A stretch of 64,000 nt of DNA from G963663495 sp963663495 (GTDB lineage Bacteria > Bacteroidota > Rhodothermia > Rhodothermales > Bin80): positions 2,604,001 through 2,668,000 of the forward strand of contig OY760427.1 of the NCBI GenBank assembly GCA_963663495.1, read 5' to 3'. A program made the position numbers and the translations under genes. Below, in pieces: positions 37,608 through 46,867 of this stretch (positions are counted from its first letter, which is position 1; each line of letters opens with the position of its first letter). The notes under the pieces were generated by a model, which saw only the letters and a program-made list of their open reading frames with translations, did no database searches and had not been told where the DNA came from.

Positions 37608-38813
37608 TCAAATCAGATCCTGATACATCTTGACCAGCGGCCTCGCAGTATGCTCCCAATTGTATTGTTCCAAAACGGCGGCATAGCCGTTTGCCCCCAT
37701 GGAACGCGCGCGGCCAGTTTCTCCTGCAAGATGTATAAGTGCGTCAGCCATGTGTTCCACGCTGCCATACGGGACTACCATTCCACAATCACACTCCCGA
37801 ACCACCCGCTCCATTGAGTCACAGTTTGTAACAAGCACCGGACGCCTGAGGTACATATAGTGGAATAGCTTGTGCGGTGCACTCGCGTCATTGTGAGGCC
37901 CTTTGACGTGGGGGGCGATACATACGCTACTGCCAAGGATATAACTCTTCAACAATCCGCGCGGCTGCCATCCCTCAAACCGTATGTGATCGGCGACACA
38001 GCAAGCCTCGGCCAATTCTTCCAGTTCGTGCCGTATACGACCTTCTCCCACGATTACCAACTGCGCATCCACCTGCTCTCTGACGCGCGGCATCGCTTGG
38101 ATTACAATGTTAAGCCCGCGGTGGAGGTTTATCGTGCCTGTGTAGACGATGGTAAACTGCCGGTTTAGTTTGTTGACTATCGCGTAGGATATATCACAGG
38201 TATCTACCTCCTGCGTATTGATGGTGTTCGGTACCACAATCTGATGTTCGGGCAGAAGCCCAAAACTCGCGCAGCGTTGGCGCATTTCTTCAACGACATA
38301 CACAACCCGATCCATCGTACGAACCCATCTGCGCTCCAGGCGGCGCCACTGCGGTACGCTCACCAGGACGTTGCCTGGAAACCGCGTGCTCCATGCATAA
38401 TGACCTAGTACTTCCGGGTAGTTTTCATGCATGTCTCCCACGACAGGTATACCCAAGTGTCGCGCAGCCCTGCGCCCGGCGTCAAACAGCCAAAGGTCAT
38501 GCATGTGCAGCGCATCAAATGCCTCCTCGCGGTGGAGGCGTACGATTGATCGGCTGACATACTGCGACAGAATCGGCAGTGTGCCTGCTAGGCCTCTCAT
38601 CTTGTTACGGGCCTGTTTAGAAACACGCCGTCTTATCACCTTTATCCCGTCATATTTCTCCACTGCAGGACGAGAGTCGGGGCCGATGGCCATCAGCCAT
38701 ACATCCATCCCTGCACTGAGCAAGGTTCGTGCCTCGTTTTCTACGCGTGTGTCGGGTGGAAATGGCTCATCCAAGACCATCAGGATGCGAGGTTGACGCC
38801 CGTTGAGATCCAT
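37608..38813 (-). CDS. Glycosyltransferase family 4
   Basis: A 401-residue GT-B protein. The N-terminal half has RILMVLDEPFPPDTRVENEA, a signature of many GT4 enzymes; the C-terminal half has FTIVYTGTINLHRGLN, LVIVGEGRIRHELEELA and SAPHKLFHYMYLRRPVLVTN, the nucleotide-sugar site. It likely transfers a sugar to a cell-surface glycan or lipid carrier. It stands alone between an intergenic gap and the first TnpB remnant. Confidence 0.8.
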   Translation of the reverse strand: MDLNGRQPRILMVLDEPFPPDTRVENEARTLLSAGMDVWLMAIGPDSRPAVEKYDGIKVIRRRVSKQARNKMRGLAGTLPILSQYVSRSIVRLHREEAFDALHMHDLWLFDAGRRAARHLGIPVVGDMHENYPEVLGHYAWSTRFPGNVLVSVPQWRRLERRWVRTMDRVVYVVEEMRQRCASFGLLPEHQIVVPNTINTQEVDTCDISYAIVNKLNRQFTIVYTGTINLHRGLNIVIQAMPRVREQVDAQLVIVGEGRIRHELEELAEACCVADHIRFEGWQPRGLLKSYILGSSVCIAPHVKGPHNDASAPHKLFHYMYLRRPVLVTNCDSMERVVRECDCGMVVPYGSVEHMADALIHLAGETGRARSMGANGYAAVLEQYNWEHTARPLVKMYQDLI

Positions 38814-38860
38814 TACGCAAGACTGCTATTAAACAATAGACTTTGTATGGCAAATAGAAT

Positions 38861-40085
38861 CTAAGGGAATTTTATACGTGAGTACCCTCGCGCGTCAATT
38901 TCACAGGTCAATGGGGTCAGTAACCCGAACGCCCCTCGCCGCGCAGTTGCCCCAATCCCGGAGGCCAATATGTTTGCGGCCGCGTTAAGGTCCGCATTGT
39001 CGGTGTGTCCACATGAGACACACTTGAATGTACTTTGGGTCAATCTATTCGCTTTGTCCCGGCGACCGCACTTGTTGCAGTTCTGACTCGTGTAAGGGGA
39101 TGGGATCCTGAGCACTTCCCGGCACTTGTAACTGCAGCATCCCGTCTAACTGCCCCCATACGGTGGCATTAATGCTGCGGTTCAGCCCTGCCTTCTGGGC
39201 AACATTCTTGCCTGGATTGTTAACAGTCCCTTTGGCGGATGAAGTTATCTCGACAACATTAAGATCTTCCAGCACAACCGTAGAAGAGTGATTCACGATC
39301 AAGCGGCTTGCTTGGTGATCGGTATTCCTGCGGGTCATCCCAATCGCTCGGTGAGCTTTCTGGAGTCGCTTCTTAGTGCGATTTCTGCGGTCGGGCTGAT
39401 TTCCGTTGATACCGGTGTCGCCTTGCCGTCTTACGCTTACCGTCCGGTTGCCGTATGATCTCGCCCTTACCATCGGTGGAGATGGCGGCAACCTGTCCAC
39501 AGTTACGGTCTATCCCTGTGGCAACGCCATTGTCTTCTATCTCAGGTGCTTCAATCTTGTAGCAGATGCAGGCATACCATTTGCCCACCCGTTGCAGAAT
39601 CACGGCTTTTACAGGAACCCCATCTGGATACGGGTTGCCTCCTTTACGTCGGATCTTCAGGTATCCAAGCTTGGGGATGAACAACCATCAATCCTTGATC
39701 TTGACCGCTTCAGGAATCGTAAATGATGGGATACTGAGGTATTTGGCTTTGAACTTCGGTTTACCTCTACCTTGATTAAAGCAAGCCTTCCATGCGTCGG
39801 CTTGGTACTTTAACGTGTAGCGCACCACGCTGAATGAGTACTTCTGTAGCCACTCGGTGCGATCTCGTAGTTCTTTCAACCATTTTCCAAGAGGGAAGAA
39901 GTACTTCACGGATGGAGGCTGCTCGCCCGACTCCTGTGCCTGTTTGTATTCCTGGATGCACTGCGCCAGTATGGCGTTCCACACGAACCTGCAAGCACCA
40001 GCAATCGCGCCTAGCTTATTCGCATTGCTCTTGCTCCCCGGAAGCAGCCGGTAGAGCCTTTTGCAAAACCCCGGTGTATTCGGCG
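38861..40085 (-). pseudogene. tnpB: TnpB (IS200/IS605 type), decayed copy 1
   Basis: Pieces of one RNA-guided nuclease-type TnpB: N-terminus at about 40085-39690 (LYRLLPGSKSNANKLG, CRFVWNAILAQ), RuvC-I GIDRNCGQVAAIS, RuvC-II VVLEDLNV, zinc ribbon CNKCG...CVSCG, and RuvC-III DNADLNAAANIL. One in-frame TGA lies after VKIKD, and two frameshifts lie near 39420 and 39130. The 3' end, downstream of the gene, keeps the motif near 38870 (TTTTATACGTGAGTA) also found at decayed copy 2, so this is the element's right end, where a guide RNA would be encoded in active elements. Confidence 0.8.
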
Positions 40086-40288
40086 GTGGTGGCGACTAAA
40101 ATGCCCAAATTTTCGTGTTTTTCGACATTACGCCGGGAGCATTGGCATGTGTTGCCTTTGGATCCAGATGTATAGGCGGTCCATAAGCGATGAAGACTTC
40201 CCGGGGGGGTGAATTCGGGGCAGAATCCGTGCTTTGCGGGCACACCTATACCTGGCTCCTGCTTCGCACAAAACCCGATTAGCGCAAT

Positions 40289-41446
40289 TTACGTCTGGAT
40301 TCCTGTCTCTATTGCACCATACGCAACAGCTGATCTACCGTCAGTACCAGCACACCGAACATCAAGTGGCATGTCACCTTCTTGTGCCCACGCACGCGGA
40401 CATATACGACCACCAAACTCATCCTTGAGCCGCCCGAAGGCTCGCTCAACCGTTGAGCGCTCCCTGTAACGAACATCCTCAGGCAGCACCAATCCGGCTG
40501 CTCGCTGGGCCGTTTTCTCGCGGATAAGCGCCGCCTTACCTTTGCGTTGCGGAATATGGTCGATAATCGGCACGTGCCCCAAGCCTTTACTGTGCTCGTG
40601 AATCTGCTTCGCGTCGTATGCACTGTCCATCAGATCATACAAATTGCGTACCCGCAGTTGAGATATCGTAGCCAACGGAATCGCCGCCTAGCTATCATGC
40701 AAAGATGCAGAGCAAACAAAACCGCTGATCGGTACGCCTCCGTCGGCCACATCCATGTGCAACTTGTACCCCGTCCATTTCTGCGTATGTCCCTTCGCAT
40801 TGCGCTTAACGCCTACCGTACATCGCTTCGGTAACTCCTCCAACATCTCCTCTATCTCCATGGTACGCTGGCGCACCAGCCGCGGCAACTCCTTCGGAGG
40901 CTTTTCATCCTTGGTAGGATGCGATGATTTGCACTCTTCTGGACGCTCCGACTCCTTTTTCCGGGGTACCGGGTCCTCTTGCGCCACTATCGTGGTCGAA
41001 TCGCGCGATAGGTGCCCCACTAATTGCTCCGAATACCCCTCCTTTATCAGAGCCTCATGTACACGCGTCGGCAAATCCGCCTCTGAAAATTCCCTGAACG
41101 CACGTGAAAAGGTCGCCTCACTCGGCACATCCCCTAACCGATGCCAACCACACAAACGCCGCAGCGTCGGATCCGAACGCAACCGCTCCACCAACGCTCT
41201 GGTCGTATCCATATTGAACACCATCTTCGCCAGGAACGCCCGCGCGAGGGCAGCACGGCTCTTCAACGGACGCCCGGGTATACCGTCCTGAGCACTGGGC
41301 AGAAAGCGCTCAACTCACACCATCTCCAGTACCGAGAGCAGCTTCTTATGGCGCCCCTCCAAGGGGCCAATCGTTTCCTCCACCCAGGGGAAAAGCTCCC
41401 GTTGGCAGTTGATCCAGAATCCGCTTAACTTAGAGTTGAGGGACAT
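40289..41446 (-). pseudogene. IS5/IS1182-type transposase with two premature stops
   Basis: From ATG 41446 (MSLNSKLSGFW) to 40289, about 386 codons. The frame is continuous except for a TGA after LLSVLEMV and a TAG where Gln is expected after SASLHDS. Recognisable parts are the N-terminal DUF772-like region (SRALVERLRSDPTLRRLCGW, PSEATFSRAFREFS), LSRDSTTI with a catalytic Asp, GYKLHMDVAD, and the C-terminal RSTVERAFGRLKDEFGG with the Glu. It is inactive. Element ends were not resolved. Confidence 0.8.
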
Positions 41447-42133
41447 GAGAACCTTCGTTTATTGCGAGTTTAGTTTCTCCTCCAAGGATACCTGACACGG
41501 AGGTTCCAGTCCCTCAGGTGTGCTTGCTAGCACATATTTTCATGGCCTGTAGAATCCTCCATCTGCACCCGCCGAGCAGTCAAATCTACCTGACCAGCCC
41601 CCTATCTTAGGAAATCGCATCTTCAGACAAAAACACCCCGATTCAAGGGTTTCGCAAAAGGCTCGATATTCAATTGTTCTATAGACAGAACAAACGCGGG
41701 CAGTATTGTTACAACCCTTTGCGGGCATGGCATCAATGTGGATGATGTTATGGTAAGCAATGGGATGGAATGGCATTCCGTCCCATTGTGTCCGCGCCCT
41801 CTATCAAGCCAAAGATTCACAGTCGGGGGTACTCAGGTATATAAATCCCGAACCTAACTATACGATCCTACATAGAGACCGCGATTTGCGGCGCAACAAC
41901 CTTCCGTTGCCAGAGGCGCAGCCAATCGCGGCAATGCCGTGTCCGCCCAATGCACAGGGCCTCCCGCCCTGCTGAAGAGTCCGGTCCTTTCAAACGGTTG
42001 TTCCGCGCGGCATGCGCATCCCGTTAAAGAACAATACCACAGGGTTCGTAACGATACGTGCAAACGACGAACGTCGTCGTGTCTCCCGGGACCCCATAGC
42101 AAGAACTGCATGATTGCGTCGTGTTGTGCCTAC
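41447..42133. other. Stretch without recognisable gene
   Basis: Between the dead IS5-type transposase and the third TnpB remnant. Only short frames with no family resemblance. Probably eroded mobile-element DNA. Confidence 0.4.
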
Positions 42134-42720
42134 TCACCTATACCCTCCTACCCCCTCAGCCTCGTAGGTAAGCCACTGCTTGAAGTAGCCAAGAGACTGA
42201 GACAGTATTGCACGGTTCAATCCGCGCTTACGCGCCCCTCTCCCAGCCACCAAGCCCTTTAGATTCAATTCTTCCATTATCACATATTCCGCGGGAAGTT
42301 TAACGGTTTCGGCAATGACAGCATGCACCCCATTGCGCCACGGTAATTGTGCGTAGGTTTCGCGCGCGCCTGTTACATGTCTCTCCTTCCTCGGTGCCAA
42401 ACCGCCGCATTTGGCATGCAATACTTTTCGTTGGCACATCGTGCCCCGACGATCGGATTATTCTGCTTACCGTTGGACAACGAGGCGATAGCCTTGAGAC
42501 CTACACCAATGTTAATCGCATTCCTAGACTCCTCCACGCCAGACACGACAGCACGGCGTTCCACGAGCTGGATATCGAATCCTGTACCCGGAGGATGCTG
42601 TTTGAGGCGGACCTGATTAACAACATTGCTGCCATCCACTACACCCCGCCAATCTTTGAAGCGCAGCCTCCCGAGATCCGCTACCTGTAGGCACCCATAA
42701 CTCCCGGTTTTACAAGATTT
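42134..42720 (-). pseudogene. TnpB-type gene, decayed fragment (different subtype)
   Basis: Two frames carry the middle of a TnpB: RLRFKDWRGVV..., INIGVGLKAIASLSNGKQ (RuvC-I region, with Asn where the catalytic Asp is expected), then AEYVIMEELNLKGLVAGRG (RuvC-II Glu), and LSQSLGYFKQWLTYEAE. The zinc ribbon and RuvC-III are missing. It differs clearly from the other two TnpB genes here. Confidence 0.65.
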
Positions 42721-42818
42721 CACGCCCTCAAAATCAACGGAGCGCGTCATCTTCTTCACCCTTGGCAGACCACCCTCCCTGTCCGCTTTCGTGGCGTTGA
42801 AGGTGTTTGGGTAGGGAA

Positions 42819-43974
42819 TTATATACGTGAGTGACCGACTGTACACAGTGAGGCACTAGTATCAATTTCACGGGTCATAGGGGTCGGTAACCCGAACGCC
42901 CCTCGCCGTGCAGCAGCCCCAATCCCGGAGGCCAGTATGTTTGCAGCCGCATTCAGGTCTGCATGATCCGCATGTCCACAGGACATACACGTGAATTTGC
43001 TCCGTGTCTTACGGTTATTCGCTTCTGTGTGCCCACACACAGAACACCGCTGACTGGTATAGGCAGCGGTAACCTTTATCACCTTGCGGCACTTATAGCT
43101 CAGCATCTGATCCAGCTGGCCCCAACCTGTTCGCAGTATCTCACGGTTGAGGCCAGACTTCTGGAGGAGCAATTGGCAATACTGCGACTTACCTGGTGGC
43201 TCGCATTCTTGAGGATGTTAGCACGCTTGCGCTGTATGCGGGCGATTCCATGCTTCCGTCTGTTACGACGGTTGGAGCCTTTCTTCTGTCTCGCCAGTCT
43301 TCGCTGATGCCGCTTCAACTTGGCATCAAGACGCTTCGTATCCGGTTGTCTGACAATGCTTGTATCGCCCGCTGTGGAGACCATAGCGACCTGCCCGCAA
43401 TTACGGTCAATGCCTACAGCACCGCCGGTATCCTCTATTACAGGTGCCTCCATCTTGTAGCAGATGACAGCATACCCTTTGCCGGCGTTCTTCTTTACCG
43501 TGGCTTTGACGGGTATACCATCAGGGTACGGGTTGCCTCCCCGCCTGCGGAGTGCCATATATCCCACTTTCGGGATACACAGCTTGCCATCCCGAACCCT
43601 TACGTTCGTGAACGAAGGCGTACTACCACGTCTGGAATGGAATCTCGGTCTTCTCTTACCCTCCGTGAAGAATGCCTTCCATGCATCCGCCTGATATTTC
43701 AATGTGTATCTAACGACACCAAAGGAGTATTCAGGTAGCCACTCGACCGTACGGCGCAGTGCCGTGAACCGCTTCCCCAGCGAGAAGAAGCTTACCGAGG
43801 GCGGCTTCTCTCCAGCCTCTTTCGCTTTCTTGTAGGCCTCGCTCTGCTCTGCGAGGATGGCATTCCACACAAACCTACACGCACCCGCTAATCCAGCAAG
43901 TTGCTTGGCGTCACTCCGACTCCGGGCAACAGCCTGTATGTGATATTGCGGTATGCACTAACCGTTTTGGGCAT
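42819..43974 (-). pseudogene. tnpB: TnpB (IS200/IS605 type), decayed copy 2
   Basis: Start at ATG 43974 (MPKTVSAYRNITYRLLPG); a single lost base near 43925 shifts the frame before CRFVWNAILAEQ. The main part has GIDRNCGQVAMVS and ends abruptly after HQVSRSIANC; about 35 residues including the RuvC-II Glu are deleted with a frameshift near 43165. It continues with SGLNREILRTGWGQLDQML, zinc ribbon CSVCG...CMSCG and DHADLNAAANIL. Related to copy 1. The region downstream of the stop keeps the same ATATACGTGAGT motif. Confidence 0.8.
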
Positions 43975-44472
43975 GGTACTGTGGTATATAACTCCCTAAT
44001 ATATGAAAAGTATATAGCATGAATACCCACGTGTTGAGTTATTTGATATAATTGCAGTCTTTTCGTGAAAAGCGGGAACCGATTATGAAAAACTGGCGAA
44101 AGCCATCCTGTCTGCACCACCAAAGCACAAAAAGTAATCCCTGCGAAAACGCGTGGCACTCAGCCATATAACTCCCTTTGGGTACGCTCGCCCGATGCGG
44201 TAAGCGATGTTCCTATTTACCGGGTTCTGCGACATACGTTTATCCTTGCGGAGCGTGGTCTTCCAGTCTCACAGGTTAAAGGCGGATGGTGCATTATGGG
44301 TCTCGCTGAATGTTTGCCTGCAGTGCCGGGCGACTTAAGTAGATGGCCAGAGCAGATGCCGGAAGAGGTTGTCCGGTCGTGTTCTCTTATTCGGCTCTAT
44401 GCGTGCGCAACGTCGTGCGTATGGTCGCAGCAAATATTGTGCGCATCAGAGCACACGACGCATTCCAATGTT
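43975..44472. other. Stretch without recognisable gene
   Basis: Contains short repeats of the type CCATATAACTCC (near 44165), related to the 3' end of wecB (CCATATAATTCC near 44482) and to TATATAACTCC at 43985. These look like duplicated edge sequences of the IS200/IS605-type elements. No coding sequence recognised. Confidence 0.4.
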
Positions 44473-45555
44473 TCACTCTGCCATATAATTCCTTTGCCAG
44501 TACTTGCTGAGTACCTGTGCGATCCCTTCCGACGCCGTTCCTTCCCCGGGCATTCCGAAAGGTTGCTGGTGCTCGGGTCGGCTCCTTTCCACTGCCAACA
44601 ATATTTCATCAGGGTTATCATTTACACATGTGTTCCATCCTCCCTGAAGCGTCTCCGGCCATTCCGTCTCCGGTCTGAGCGTGACGCATGGAACACGGTG
44701 CCAGTAGGCCTCCTTCTGCAATCCTCCGCTATCGGTTACCACGCACTTTGCATGCCTGATCAGCGTGCACATCTTGAGGTACCCTACCGGACCAATCACT
44801 TCCACGGATTCAGGTACCGCAAGAGACTCCAGAGCTTTTGCAGTCGCTGGATGCGCGGGTAGGATTACGGGGTTCCCCAAGTGGCCGAGGGTATCCACTA
44901 TCCTGCTTAGCCGGGCGTGGCTCTGGTTGTTTACAGGCCGATGTATCGTGGCTACGATATAGGTACCCGGAGAATGCCGAGTGACCATATGGAGAGGATA
45001 CATCCTTCCCGCCAGATCGCTAAAGGCCTTTACGGCATCCAACATAACATCGCCTACATGAAACACCCCACGCCGTATCCCCTCGACCGACAGGTTATTT
45101 ACGGCCGAAGAGGTGGGACAGAACAGCCATGTTGATATGTGGTCTGTTACAACCCGATTTATCTCTTCGGGCATGGAGCGATCGAAGCTGCGAAGTCCTG
45201 CCTCTACATGCGCTACAGGGATATGGCGCTTTGCAGCAACTAGTGCACCTGCCAACGTGCTGTTGGTATCACCGTATACCAATACGGCATCAAATTGGCC
45301 AGCGTTGTCAAGAAAAGCATCTAGGCGATGCATCATCAGCCCGGTCTGCTGTCCATGAGGCAGCGAGCCTACCCGCAAGTTGGTATGGGGCTGCGTGATG
45401 CCCAGTTCTTCAATAATATGAGCACTTAGGGCATCATCATAATGCTGTCCGGAATGAACTATCGTTTCCTCAATGCCCGCACGCTGAAGTGCACCGCTGA
45501 CTACAGAAGCCTTCACGAATTGGGGCCTAGCTCCTACCAAAGTGCAGACGCGCAT
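44473..45555 (-). CDS. wecB: UDP-N-acetylglucosamine 2-epimerase (non-hydrolysing)
   Basis: About 360 residues from ATG 45555 (MRVCTLVGARPQFVK); the upstream in-frame ATG would add ten residues. Family motifs: HSGQHYDDALS, VYGDTNSTLAGALVA, HVEAGLRSFDRSMPEEINR, ATIHRPVNN and the C-terminal VVTDSGGLQKEA. It makes UDP-ManNAc for surface polysaccharide. It follows the GT4 gene by 4 bp in a gatC-yfhO-GT4-wecB row. The expected His of the usual HRxEN motif is present but Glu is replaced (HRPVNN). Confidence 0.9.
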   Translation of the reverse strand: MRVCTLVGARPQFVKASVVSGALQRAGIEETIVHSGQHYDDALSAHIIEELGITQPHTNLRVGSLPHGQQTGLMMHRLDAFLDNAGQFDAVLVYGDTNSTLAGALVAAKRHIPVAHVEAGLRSFDRSMPEEINRVVTDHISTWLFCPTSSAVNNLSVEGIRRGVFHVGDVMLDAVKAFSDLAGRMYPLHMVTRHSPGTYIVATIHRPVNNQSHARLSRIVDTLGHLGNPVILPAHPATAKALESLAVPESVEVIGPVGYLKMCTLIRHAKCVVTDSGGLQKEAYWHRVPCVTLRPETEWPETLQGGWNTCVNDNPDEILLAVERSRPEHQQPFGMPGEGTASEGIAQVLSKYWQRNYMAE

Positions 45556-45559
45556 CCCA

Positions 45560-46867
45560 TTATACCGCTTGGGAAACTTTATCAAACAGCTCAGCCAGCT
45601 TGCCTGTCAATTTCCTGCGATCGTACGCTTGGATAGCTTTGGGATCAGGTGCATTTGGGGGTACACCGTTTGCGATGCGTACCGCATGACCTTCAAGGTA
45701 GTCCTCAATTCCCTCATCATCCTCGTGATCGAATGCCTTCCCTCCCCTAGTGTGTTCCAAGATAGAGGCCAACTCTCCGTGTGGTCGCGCAAGCGCTAAG
45801 ATAGGCTTACCAATACCTAAGTACTCAAACAGCTTAACAGGTAATACACCGCGGCTACGGTCCAGGCGTGGGGCAGATACAAAGAGTATATCGGATGCCG
45901 TCATGTCCGTAAGCGCACCAGCGTAGGGCTTGTATGGTAACACATGTACTTGCTTACCCAGATCTGCATGTTTAAACGCGTGCAGGACCATCTCGTCAAC
46001 GCGCCCGGTGAACGCGATTACGATGTCCCGCTTCTGAGCAAATCGTGCTAGGGCCCGGACCATGCCGGGAGCATGCTGCCACTTGGTGTATGTACCAAAG
46101 TGTGCCAATACCAGACTGTTCCCGTTCTCGTTGCGTAGCAATGGCGAAGGGATGTCGTACGGGTCGAAGCCATTAGTGATGGTTTTGTAGGATCGTAACG
46201 TTGCCTTTGACCGCATACAAGCCTCCATTCCTTTACTGACGGAGACGACGGCATCAGCCTCCGACAGCACAGAGGCCTCCATCCTCTTGTCAATTTTCCG
46301 GGCGAGCCTAGATTGCGGCAACTCCGATGCGTAGTACGTGTCGGTCCATGGATCTCGCATATCTACCACCCAGGGTATCCCCATGGACCGCGTGAGTCTC
46401 CGGCCAACCAAGTGCGCTGAGTGGGGTGGACCGGTCGTCATTACGATATCAAATCGGTTCCTATGGAGGATCTGGCGTGCGGCTCGTACTGCATAAGGGA
46501 GCCAGCCAATGCGTGCATCCGGCAGAAACACGTTTCCGCGCACCCATTTGGCGAGCGCAGTTCTACGGTTCGTGCCCCCATCATTCGCAAACCCAATTCC
46601 AACAACCAACTCTTTATCTCGTCCCTGGAGTCTGGCATACCAAGCATACGGATCCCAAGCACGCGTGCGAACAACATCTACGGACTCATCTATACAATCT
46701 GTCAGTCCCGGGTCAAATGTGGGTGACGACGAGGAGTCAATATTCACGGTTAGCACCATCGGCATCCATCCGAAATCCGGGAGGTACTGGACAAACTTTC
46801 GGATGCGCTGGACGCCGGGCCCCCCTGCTGGAGGAAAGTAGTAGCTGATCAGCAGCGCTCGCTTCAC
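45560..46867 (-). CDS. Glycosyltransferase family 4-like
   Basis: About 435 residues. A GTG at 46867 starts directly before KRALLISYYFPPAGGPGVQR, a hallmark of this glycosyltransferase group, and overlaps the stop of the upstream gene by 4 bp (GTGA); an ATG 13 codons upstream (46906) is possible. Further motifs: DIVMTTGPPHSAHLVGRRL, WVVDMRDPWTDTYY and the C-terminal LPVKLFEYLGIGKPILAL. Probably builds a surface glycan with the neighbouring wecB product. Confidence 0.85.
   Translation of the reverse strand: MKRALLISYYFPPAGGPGVQRIRKFVQYLPDFGWMPMVLTVNIDSSSSPTFDPGLTDCIDESVDVVRTRAWDPYAWYARLQGRDKELVVGIGFANDGGTNRRTALAKWVRGNVFLPDARIGWLPYAVRAARQILHRNRFDIVMTTGPPHSAHLVGRRLTRSMGIPWVVDMRDPWTDTYYASELPQSRLARKIDKRMEASVLSEADAVVSVSKGMEACMRSKATLRSYKTITNGFDPYDIPSPLLRNENGNSLVLAHFGTYTKWQHAPGMVRALARFAQKRDIVIAFTGRVDEMVLHAFKHADLGKQVHVLPYKPYAGALTDMTASDILFVSAPRLDRSRGVLPVKLFEYLGIGKPILALARPHGELASILEHTRGGKAFDHEDDEGIEDYLEGHAVRIANGVPPNAPDPKAIQAYDRRKLTGKLAELFDKVSQAV

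Noticed and set aside
38861..40085. Cas12-type CRISPR nuclease from the RuvC and zinc-ribbon motifs
   Set aside because: Length (~400 codons), motif spacing and transposon edges fit TnpB; there is no CRISPR array or cas gene.
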